From: JAWLGW01 sp964569055
Lineage (GTDB): Bacteria > Planctomycetota > J058
Assembly: GCA_964569055.1 (NCBI GenBank)
Contig: CAZMSZ010000229.1
Span: forward strand, 1 to 12,040
Length of the DNA: 12,040 nt
Reading direction: 5' to 3'
The position numbers and the translations under genes were made by a program. The notes under the pieces were generated by a model that saw only the letters and a list, made by a program, of their open reading frames with translations, ran no database searches and was not told the DNA's origin. Positions 1 through 11,097 of the stretch are shown here, piece by piece. Every line of letters starts with the position of its first letter. Positions within the stretch are counted from its first letter, which is position 1.

Positions 1-735
1 CTACCGCGAGGCCAGGACGTCGCGCGCGCGGCGGTCGAGCTCGCGTCGCTCCCAGCTCGGGAGCTCGGGCGTGTGCCCGGCCTCGCACAGCAGCGCCAGC
101 GCGCGCTGGGCCTGCGCCAGCGCCTCGTCGCGCCGCTCGACGTCGGCGAGGAACTCAGCGTAGGCCACCCGGTTCTCGACGCACTCGGGGGCGAGCTCGA
201 GCGCCTGCGTGAGCAGGCCTTCGATCACGTCCTCCTCGCCGGCGTCCTCGGGGCCGAGCGGCCAGGCGGGCGCCTTGTGGTAGAGGAGCGCCAACAGGCG
301 CAGCGGGCCCGCGCAGCGGAAGCTGGGGTCGAGCTCCTTGGCGCGCAGCCCCGCCGCCTCGAGCTCGCCGATCCGCGAGGGGTTGGGCACGGCGCTCAGC
401 TCGAGCACGCGGCCGATGGCCACCGCGGTGTAGAAGTGGCCCTCCACCCGCTCGGGCGCGAGCGCGGCGGCCGCTTCGGCGTGGTCGAGCGCCTTGCGCG
501 CGTAGCTCACCTTCTCGGCGGCTGGGGTGCTCGGGTCGTCGATCTGATCGAGGGCGGCGCGGGCCGCCTGCCAGCGCAGGGGGTACTCGTCGTCCGCGCG
601 CAGCGGCCCCTCGCCGAGCTGCTGCTCGTAGTCGACGAGCGCCTCGGAGGGCTGGGTGATCGGCGCGGCGCAGCCGGCCGCGGACAGGAGCGCCAGCGCG
701 AGGAGCGCGCCAGCGGCGCGAGCCGATCCGCTCAC
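1..735 (-). CDS. TPR lipoprotein, TRAP-associated TatT-like component
   Basis: The 244-residue product begins with a lipoprotein signal: a hydrophobic segment at residues 8-20 and a lipobox ending AAGC with Cys22 as the lipidated residue. It is therefore probably anchored in the outer membrane facing the periplasm. The rest is helical and TPR-like. Residues 142-160 contain GPLRLLALLYHKAPAWPLG, which resembles the signature of the TatT family (TPR proteins that accompany TRAP-type binding proteins). A further TPR-like pair follows (ALELAPE, then AEFLADVERRDEALAQAQ). The start is GTG, preceded by GGAGG four bases upstream, and it overlaps the stop of the upstream gene as GTGA, so translation is probably coupled. 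The stop is the TAG at the window edge, so the gene is complete. Assignment to TatT is by remembered family pattern; a generic TPR lipoprotein is the alternative. Confidence 0.8.
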   Translation of the reverse strand: MSGSARAAGALLALALLSAAGCAAPITQPSEALVDYEQQLGEGPLRADDEYPLRWQAARAALDQIDDPSTPAAEKVSYARKALDHAEAAAALAPERVEGHFYTAVAIGRVLELSAVPNPSRIGELEAAGLRAKELDPSFRCAGPLRLLALLYHKAPAWPLGPEDAGEEDVIEGLLTQALELAPECVENRVAYAEFLADVERRDEALAQAQRALALLCEAGHTPELPSWERRELDRRARDVLASR

Positions 736-1661
736 CTCGCCTCCCCCTCGGCGCCGGCCGCCGTGGAGCCCGCCTGCGCCTCGCCGCCGTACGCCTCGCG
801 CGCCGCCGCGTAGGTCGCCTCGTCGGCGGGGCGGAACGCGGTGAGCTGCAGCGTCTTCAGCAGGGCCTGGCCCTCGGCGTCCTTGGCCATCGTGCTCAAC
901 ACCTCCCCCAACTCGAGCCGCGCGTCCTCGGGCGCGCCCTCGAACGCCACCACCGGCGGAGTCGGCAGCGGGGGCGAAGTATAAAGCACGCGGAAGGCCC
1001 CCTGGAAGGACTTCAATTTCTGGAGCCCCGCCCAGGTGGTCGCGTCCACCAGCACCGCGTCGACGGGCTGGTCCTTGAACGGCTTGTTCGCCTTGAGCCG
1101 GCGCAGGGCGCGCAGCGGCTGGTCGGTCGAGACGACCTGCACCGGGGCGTCCTCGCGCTCGAGCTCGAGCTCGCCCGCGAACACCACCCGCCCGGCGAAG
1201 CGGCGGTCGTCGAGGTGGCTCGACCAGATCCGCGCGGGTCGCCCGAGCTCGGTGAGGTCCTCGAGCTCCTGGGCGGGGCTGTCCTGGGCGACGAGCAGCG
1301 TGTAGCGCTCCTCGGTGGCGCCGTCGCGCTCGGTCTGGGCGATCGGCACCAGGCCGTGCTCGTCGCGCCAGCGCAGGTAGACGTCGAGCGACACGATCCC
1401 GAACCGCGGCTGGTGGTCGCGCACGTACTCGCGCGCCGGCTCGACCTCGTTGAAGTAGGTGGGCGAGAACCGCCGCCCCGTGCGCTCGGTCAGCGCCTCG
1501 CCCAGGCTGCGCATCACGCCCTGGGCCGACGCGGTGGTCCCGGGCGCGTTCGGGTAGCAGATCACGAACGCCCCGGGCTCGGGCTCGGGGGCCTGGCCGG
1601 CCGCGGGGCCCGCGGCGACGAGCGCCAGCGCGCAGGCCAGGGGGAGGGGGAGAGAGCGCAT
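732..1661 (-). CDS. PhnD-like periplasmic substrate-binding protein
   Basis: The 309-residue protein has an N-terminal signal peptide (residues 1-22, ending AAG before QAPEPE) and no lipobox, so it should be a soluble periplasmic protein. The mature part fits the phosphate/phosphonate (PhnD/SsuA/transferrin-type) binding fold: FVICYPNAPG on the first strand, then YFNEVEPAREYV, FGIVSLDVYLRW, a central hinge strand VVSTDQPLRALRRLKANK, VDAVLVDATTW, and FRVLYTSPPLPTPPVVAF near the C-terminus. The length is normal for the family. The ATG start has GGAG six bases upstream. It is the first gene of a unit with the overlapping TPR lipoprotein. No permease or ATPase gene is visible, so it may serve as an orphan receptor or belong to an unconventional uptake system. 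The ligand cannot be read from the sequence; phosphonate is not implied. Confidence 0.83.
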   Translation of the reverse strand: MRSLPLPLACALALVAAGPAAGQAPEPEPGAFVICYPNAPGTTASAQGVMRSLGEALTERTGRRFSPTYFNEVEPAREYVRDHQPRFGIVSLDVYLRWRDEHGLVPIAQTERDGATEERYTLLVAQDSPAQELEDLTELGRPARIWSSHLDDRRFAGRVVFAGELELEREDAPVQVVSTDQPLRALRRLKANKPFKDQPVDAVLVDATTWAGLQKLKSFQGAFRVLYTSPPLPTPPVVAFEGAPEDARLELGEVLSTMAKDAEGQALLKTLQLTAFRPADEATYAAAREAYGGEAQAGSTAAGAEGEAR

Positions 1662-1696
1662 GAAATGCTCCGCGCGAGGGGCGGGCCGAAGCGACG

Positions 1697-1705
1697 AGTC
1701 TAGCC
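1697..1705 (-). promoter_or_regulatory. GGCTAGACT, possible -10 element for the PhnD/TatT operon
   Basis: Read on the minus strand the box is GGCTAGACT, containing TAGACT, which fits TANNNT. It sits about 35 bases upstream of the PhnD-like start, giving a plausible leader of about 30 nt. No -35 hexamer is found at 16-18 bases. The same GGCTA core precedes four other genes here. Confidence 0.3.
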
Positions 1706-1840
1706 TAACGGTCGGCCAAGCTCGCTGGAGGCGCCGAGCCCTCGATGGTTCCTTCGGGCACGTCCATGAAACGAAACCGAATCCGAGATCGGGAAATGGG
1801 GGCAGAGTGCGGCCCGGGCGCTTCTGCTAAACGGTGTTCC

Positions 1841-1856
1841 TGCAACGGCTTGACCG
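1841..1856 (-). promoter_or_regulatory. Sigma-54-like -24/-12 sequence toward the PhnD/TatT operon
   Basis: On the minus strand this reads CGGTCAAGCCGTTGCA. It has the GG and GC pairs exactly ten bases apart and a perfect TTGCA -12 element. The -24 block otherwise matches TGGCACG poorly (only GG). A start site would fall near 1830, about 170 bases before the PhnD-like gene. It is notable because the adjacent gene encodes a sigma-54 activator, but GG-N10-GC alone is common at this GC content. Confidence 0.22.
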
Positions 1857-1867
1857 CATCCGTGCCG

Positions 1868-1881
1868 TCAACGCCCGTTGA
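1868..1881. promoter_or_regulatory. Perfect inverted repeat TCAACG-CC-CGTTGA, possible operator
   Basis: The 6-2-6 dyad has no mismatch and lies 51 bases before the ATG of the kinase/sigma-54 activator gene and just upstream of the minus-strand -24/-12-like sequence. A weaker related dyad, CAACGGCTTG, lies at 1843-1852. Fis-type helix-turn-helix dimers bind dyads, so autoregulation is an attractive inference but untested. Confidence 0.35.
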
Positions 1882-1912
1882 GTCCCCGATTTGCACGGTG
1901 GACCCCGGGCAC

Positions 1913-1921
1913 GGCTACGTA
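1913..1921 (+). promoter_or_regulatory. GGCTACGTA box before the kinase gene
   Basis: This is the same GGCTA-type box as upstream of other genes, ending 11 bases before the ATG. A start site at the usual distance would leave almost no leader and would fall at the ribosome site, so as a promoter for this gene it is doubtful. It is recorded because of its recurrence. Confidence 0.2.
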
Positions 1922-1922
1922 C

Positions 1923-1926
1923 GGAG
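1923..1926 (+). promoter_or_regulatory. Ribosome-binding site GGAG that fixes the kinase start
   Basis: GGAG followed by six bases and ATG at 1933 selects this ATG over the in-frame TTG at 1891. The ATG also puts the first kinase strand (GRYELLERLGEGES) directly at the N-terminus, as is normal for this family. Confidence 0.7.
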
Positions 1927-1932
1927 CGTCGC

Positions 1933-7974
<6,042 letters not shown>

Positions 7975-8006
7975 CGGCCCGCGTGCTGGGACGGCAACGG
8001 GATCGA

Positions 8007-9095
8007 CTACCGCGGCCGGTCGGCCAGGCGGCGCAGGCGGCCCGCGAAGAGCTGCAGCGGGACGTGGGCGCGGGCGGCCCAGGACGCCTCGCTGTGCCGG
8101 CCGTGCGGGAACACGAGGTGGAGCAGGTCGCGCCCGAGGGTGAAGCCGCGCTCGACCAGCGCGCTCGCCATGCTGAGCGTGGCCTCGTAGTTGTCGCCGG
8201 GCCAGCCGCTGTCGAGGTAGATCCGCAGGCGGCGGCGCGCGTCGAGCGGCTCGCGGCGGACCCGCTCCAGGAGGTCGTCGCGGTAGCCGAAGGTGCTCGA
8301 CAGGCAGGCCACGTTGCCGAACACGTGCGGCCACTGCCAGCCCAGGAACAGCGAGACCACGCCCCCGAGCGACGAGCCCATGGCCGCGGTGTAACTCGGC
8401 CCGGGGAGCGTGCGGTAGCGCGCGTCCACCCAGGGCTTGAGCTCCTCCACCAGCGCCCGGCCGTAGCGCTCGTAGCCGGGCCGCGTGTACTCCTGCCGGC
8501 GGTCGCCCGCGTGCACCCCGACCACCAGCGCGCGGTCGATCAGGTTCATGGCGTCGAGCAGCCCGAGCGTCTCGTCGATCTCCCACTCGCCCGCGAACGA
8601 CTCGTCGGGGAAGAACAGGTTGCGCCCGTCGTGCATGTAGAGCACCGGGTAGCGCTTGAGCGGGTTCTCGTCGTAGCCGGCCGGCAGGTAGAGCCGCAGC
8701 CGCAGCGCGCGCCCGAGCACCTGCGAGGGGCAGGCGAGCACGCCGCTCACCCGGCCGCCTCCGCCGCCGAAGTGCGGGTACATGTCGTGCGGCGCCCCGG
8801 TGGACAGGATCGCCAGCTTGTTGGCGCCCGCCGCCCAGCGGACCCGGCCGCCGTCCTCGAGGCAGGGCTTGCAGGCCAGGTAGGGCTCGGTGTGCTCGAC
8901 CGAGAACTCGAACCGCCGGCCGCCGTCGGCCACGTGCGCCGGCGCGAGCGGGCGGTTCCAGTCCGCCTCGGTGCGCAGCGTGAGGCGGCCGCTGGCGAGC
9001 GGGTAGAACACGCGGACGGTGGCCGAGTAGGTCACGGCGCCAGGGTAGCCGAACGAGGGGCCAGGTCGGCGTCGGCAGAACCGTGTGGCGATCAC
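8007..9095 (-). CDS. Putative alpha/beta-hydrolase esterase (enterochelin-esterase-like)
   Basis: A 362-residue protein with an N-terminal beta-rich domain (about 20-115, DWNRPLAP...FEFSVEHTEPYLACKP) followed by the esterase domain of the putative esterase family (Fes/esterase D type). It shows LYLPAGYDENP, YPVLYMHDGRNLF, and the nucleophile motif GSSLGG with Ser242. The acid region is LDSGWPGDNY, and the catalytic His is probably His334 in GRHSEASW. No signal peptide or membrane segment is seen, so it is probably cytoplasmic. The substrate is unknown. The GTG start at 9095 has GAGG six bases upstream. An alternative GTG at 9035 lies at the start of recognisable homology, lacks a ribosome site, but follows a GGCTACCCT box at leaderless spacing. 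It converges on the regulator gene with a 32-base gap and diverges from the DUF2059 gene with only 39 bases between starts. Confidence 0.85.
   Translation of the reverse strand: MIATRFCRRRPGPSFGYPGAVTYSATVRVFYPLASGRLTLRTEADWNRPLAPAHVADGGRRFEFSVEHTEPYLACKPCLEDGGRVRWAAGANKLAILSTGAPHDMYPHFGGGGGRVSGVLACPSQVLGRALRLRLYLPAGYDENPLKRYPVLYMHDGRNLFFPDESFAGEWEIDETLGLLDAMNLIDRALVVGVHAGDRRQEYTRPGYERYGRALVEELKPWVDARYRTLPGPSYTAAMGSSLGGVVSLFLGWQWPHVFGNVACLSSTFGYRDDLLERVRREPLDARRRLRIYLDSGWPGDNYEATLSMASALVERGFTLGRDLLHLVFPHGRHSEASWAARAHVPLQLFAGRLRRLADRPR
9042..9050 (-). promoter_or_regulatory. GGCTACCCT box six bases before the alternative esterase start
   Basis: On the minus strand this gives TACCCT (fits TANNNT), followed by six bases and then GTG at 9035, the spacing expected of a leaderless transcript. 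If real, the esterase would start at 9035 rather than 9095. There is no -35 match. Confidence 0.22.
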
Positions 9096-9105
9096 CTCAC
9101 CCCTC

Positions 9106-9114
9106 GGCTACGTT
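9106..9114 (+). promoter_or_regulatory. GGCTACGTT, possible -10 element for the DUF2059 gene
   Basis: TACGTT fits TANNNT and ends 20 bases before the ATG. That leaves room for a short leader carrying the ribosome site GAGG at 9125-9128. It lies within the 39-base divergent spacer. No -35 hexamer is recognisable. Confidence 0.3.
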
Positions 9115-9134
9115 CTCGGCGCGAGAGGTGGACC

Positions 9135-10364
9135 ATGCGCGGTGGATCGATCGTGTGCGCGGCACTGTTGACCTTGGCGATCGGGCCCCAGAGCCTGGCG
9201 CAGGACGAGGCGGGCTCTCCCGCGCGACCGAGCCCCGAGCGGGTGCGTCGGCTGCTCGAGGTCTCGGGCCAGACTCGGCTCGGGGAGTCGGTCCGCCAGG
9301 ACATGCTCCAGGAGGTGGCGCAGGCGCCGCCCGGCACCTTGCCCGACGGCCTCGCCGCCGCGCTCGAGGCCGAGGCGAACCTCGAGGAGCTGGTCGGGCA
9401 GCTCACCGAGCTCTACACCGACGCACTCGACCCGGAGGCGGTCGAGGCGGCGATCGCGTTCTACGAGACGCCCGCCGGCAAGCGCCTCGCCGCGGCGCGC
9501 GGGACGCTGCTCCTGGCCGAGCAACGCCTCCTGAGCGAGTGGGCGCAGGCCGCGGTCCAGCGCGCCCTGGCGCGGGTGCGCGGGGGGAACCCGATCGAGC
9601 AGCTCGGGGACGCGCGCCGCCGCGGTAACGAGGCCGCCGCGATCGGCGCGCTCAAGACGCTGACCACGGCGCAGACGCTGTTCCGCGAGGCGGACAAGGA
9701 CGGCAACGGGGTGCTCGACTACGCCCCCGACCTCGCCGCCCTCGGACGCGTGGACCTCATCGACGCGACGCTCGCCGGCGGCGAGAAGCACGGGTATCGG
9801 TTCGAGCTGTGCCGCAGTGACCAGGAGCCGGAGTTCCTGTGGATGGCGGTCGCGAGCCCGCTCGAGCCCGGCGCGAGCGGGACGCGCTGCTTCGCGATCA
9901 ATCACCTGGGCATGATCTACGTGTCCGAGCAGCCGCTCCCGCTCGATCGGGAGAAGTGCGAGCTCGAGGGAGGGACCCCGCTCAGCGTCGCCAACAACGA
10001 GGCCTCTGCGCGCGGCGGGCTGGGGACGATCGCCACCAGCCAGTCCCTGTTCCGCGAGGGCGACAAGGACGGCAACGGGCTGCTCGACTACGCCCCCGAC
10101 CTCGCCGCCCTCCTCGCCGCGCAGCTCGTGGACGGCGAGCTCGGGAGCGGCGAGAAGTGGGGCTACCGCTTCGAGGTGCGCCGGAGCACCAAGCACCCCG
10201 AGTTCATGTGGGCGGCGACCGCCAGCCCGATCGAGCCGGGCGTGAGCGGGACCCGCTGGTATGCGATCAACCAGGCCGGCGAGATCCACGCGCGGGCCGA
10301 CGGACCGATCGAGGTCGACCCCGAGACCTGCGAGCTCCGCGGCGGCGAGCCGATCGGCCGTTAA
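9135..10364 (+). CDS. Secreted DUF2059 protein with two tandem pilin-like domains
   Basis: A 409-residue protein. Residues 1-23 are a signal peptide (hydrophobic core IVCAALLTLAIG, cleavage near SLAQ), so it is exported. Residues about 33-155 match the DUF2059 pattern: LLEVSGQTRLGESVRQDML, then a second block with LTELYTDALDPEAVEAAIAFY and TPAGKRLA. Two repeats of about 122 residues follow (165-287 and 288-409). Each has a helix (NEAxAxGxL..T..Q.LFRE), a calcium-loop-like DKDGNG (from residues 187 and 310), and a core with GEKxGYRFE, EFxWxAxASPxEPGxSGTR and xAINxxGxI. This core resembles the globular part of type IV pilin-like proteins of Planctomycetes and deltaproteobacteria, but the pilin N-terminal helix is absent. 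ATG is preceded by GAGG with six-base spacing. The stop codon overlaps that of the facing gene (TTAA). Function unknown; an envelope or surface role is inferred. Confidence 0.85.
   Translation: MRGGSIVCAALLTLAIGPQSLAQDEAGSPARPSPERVRRLLEVSGQTRLGESVRQDMLQEVAQAPPGTLPDGLAAALEAEANLEELVGQLTELYTDALDPEAVEAAIAFYETPAGKRLAAARGTLLLAEQRLLSEWAQAAVQRALARVRGGNPIEQLGDARRRGNEAAAIGALKTLTTAQTLFREADKDGNGVLDYAPDLAALGRVDLIDATLAGGEKHGYRFELCRSDQEPEFLWMAVASPLEPGASGTRCFAINHLGMIYVSEQPLPLDREKCELEGGTPLSVANNEASARGGLGTIATSQSLFREGDKDGNGLLDYAPDLAALLAAQLVDGELGSGEKWGYRFEVRRSTKHPEFMWAATASPIEPGVSGTRWYAINQAGEIHARADGPIEVDPETCELRGGEPIGR
9627..9995 (+). repeat. Tandem domain repeat, unit 1
   Basis: This first copy encodes residues 165-287 of the DUF2059 protein and is offset from unit 2 by exactly 369 bases. 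By eye the protein copies are a little under 60 % identical. Positions 9678-9743 match unit 2 at the nucleotide level with only three differences in 66 bases. Confidence 0.85.
9996..10361 (+). repeat. Tandem domain repeat, unit 2
   Basis: This second copy encodes residues 288-409 and ends just before the stop codon. It keeps the DKDGNG loop and the SGTRWYAIN core. It lacks the Cys in the middle of the unit (ELCRS becomes EVRRS) and the one before FAIN (TRCFAIN becomes TRWYAIN), but retains the Cys of CELxGGxP. Unit 1 could therefore form a disulfide that unit 2 cannot. Confidence 0.85.
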
Positions 10365-11011
10365 TCGCCGAGCTGGGCCTGCCAGGGCCCGGGCTCGCCC
10401 CAGGGGTGCACGATCAGGTTGGTGCGCTGGCAGCCGAGCCGGCTGCAGGCGGCCGGCATGCGCTGACGGCAGGTCTCGTGGTACGTCGCCCGGCAGGCGG
10501 CGCACGTCGCCACCTCGAGCCCGGGGCGGGGCGGCTCGCCGCACTCGGGGCANNNNNNNNNNNNNNNNNNNNNNNNNNNNNNNNNNNNNNNNNNNNNNNN
10601 NNNNNNNNNNNNNNNNNNNNNNNNNNNNNNNNNNNNNNNNNNNNNNNNNNNNCGCGGTCGCCGCTCGCGCGTCAGCTCCCACACCACCTTGCGCTCGACG
10701 TCGAGCACGCACTCGCACGGCGCGTCGCGGAGCCAGGCCACGACCGCGCCCACCCCCAGGAGCACGCCGCCCGCGGCGACCGCGGCGCCGAGCGCGGGGA
10801 CCCCACCCGGCTCGAGCGCGACCCCCGCTCCGATCGCGACGGTCGGGATCGCGAACAGCCCGAGCATCCCGGCGCAGTGGAGCTGACCGCCCCCGAGCCA
10901 CAGGAACGGACCCTCACGCGCCTTGACCCCGCTGGCGAGGAACCGGGGGAGCCCGCGGAGGTCGAGTGCGGCCGGGTCGGCCGGGAGGCCGGGGAACGGG
11001 GGCGGCTTCAT
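10361..11011 (-). CDS. Membrane-anchored RING-like zinc-finger protein, interrupted by gap
   Basis: The frame runs 216 codons including the N-run. Before the gap there are about 119 residues with a Pro-rich N-terminus and two hydrophobic segments (about 46-66 and 71-94), probably a membrane hairpin, then LDVERKVVWELTRERR. After the gap comes a zinc-binding pattern C-x2-C-x12-C-x2-C-x4-H-x2-C-x7-C-x4-C (CPECG, CAACRATYHETC, CSRLGC), like prokaryotic RING-type treble-clef fingers. The ATG at 11011 has an AGG/AGGTAGG ribosome site. Its stop overlaps that of the convergent DUF2059 gene. The gap is a conventional 100 Ns, so its true length, the residue count, and even the joining of both halves into one gene are unproven, although matching architecture and strand favour one gene. 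Role unknown; protein binding or a ubiquitin-like E3 activity would be speculation. Confidence 0.7.
   Translation of the reverse strand: MKPPPFPGLPADPAALDLRGLPRFLASGVKAREGPFLWLGGGQLHCAGMLGLFAIPTVAIGAGVALEPGGVPALGAAVAAGGVLLGVGAVVAWLRDAPCECVLDVERKVVWELTRERRPXXXXXXXXXXXXXXXXXXXXXXXXXXXXXXXXXXCPECGEPPRPGLEVATCAACRATYHETCRQRMPAACSRLGCQRTNLIVHPWGEPGPWQAQLGD
10553..10652. other. Assembly gap of 100 Ns
   Basis: Exactly 100 unresolved bases, the usual placeholder for a gap of unknown size. It lies inside the RING-like gene between the membrane part and the zinc finger, so additional Cys/His ligands may be missing. Confidence 0.99.
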
Positions 11012-11017
11012 GCCCTA

Positions 11018-11026
11018 CCTGTAGCC
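11018..11026 (-). promoter_or_regulatory. GGCTACAGG box before the RING-like gene
   Basis: On the minus strand this box ends six bases before the ATG at 11011 and partly overlaps the ribosome site. It is the weakest of the five GGCTA boxes, since TACAGG lacks the final T of TANNNT. Confidence 0.2.
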
Positions 11027-11046
11027 GAGTCGAGCCGGTCGTGCAC

Positions 11047-11075
11047 GGCGCGCCCGGGTGAGCAGGTGGTGCGCC
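11047..11075. terminator. GC-rich stem-loop between crotonase and RING-like genes
   Basis: GGCGCGCC (11047-11054) pairs with GGTGCGCC (11068-11075) through eight base pairs including one G-U on the plus-strand reading, around a 13-base loop. It lies 22-50 bases after the crotonase stop. No T tract follows in the minus direction, so it is at most an imperfect terminator. Chance hairpins are frequent at this GC content. Confidence 0.25.
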
Positions 11076-11076
11076 C
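11061..11076 (-). promoter_or_regulatory. Sigma-54-like -24/-12 sequence toward the RING-like gene
   Basis: On the minus strand this reads GGGCGCACCACCTGCT. It matches TGGCACG-N4-TTGCW at 8 of 12 fixed positions, with GG and GC ten bases apart. A start near 11050 would give a leader of about 40 nt to the RING-like gene. It overlaps the stem-loop above, so one of the two readings may be coincidental. Confidence 0.2.
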
Positions 11077-11097
11077 TGACGAGCACGAGTCGCTCGA

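Larger units (their letters stand above)
1662..1932. other. Divergent intergenic regulatory region
   Basis: This gene-free stretch separates the PhnD/TatT operon (leftward) from the kinase/sigma-54 activator gene (rightward). It is visibly richer in A and T than the flanking genes, especially 1745-1895, as expected for regulatory DNA. It contains a perfect dyad, a -24/-12-like sequence on the minus strand and -10-like boxes near each start, listed separately. A 63-codon minus-strand frame (1705-1896) lies here but has no convincing ribosome site or family resemblance. Confidence 0.7.

Noticed and set aside
1880..1895. Sigma-54-like sequence on the plus strand toward the kinase gene (TTGCA at 1891-1895)
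   Set aside because: The -24 position has AG instead of GG and the remaining -24 bases do not match, so an invariant element is missing.
1705..1896. 63-codon minus-strand frame in the divergent region
   Set aside because: It has a GTG start without a convincing ribosome site and no recognisable family, and it covers likely regulatory sequence.
1891..1932. TTG start 14 codons upstream for the kinase protein
   Set aside because: No ribosome site precedes it, the extra residues (HGGPRARLRTERR) add no homology, and ATG 1933 has GGAG at six bases.
7975..8006. Terminator between the regulator and esterase genes
   Set aside because: The 32-base convergent gap has no stem of useful length and no T run.
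10261..10926. Plus-strand frame reading through the N-run opposite the RING-like gene
   Set aside because: It is Arg/Pro/Ala-rich off-frame translation. The minus strand carries the Cys/His finger and membrane segments.
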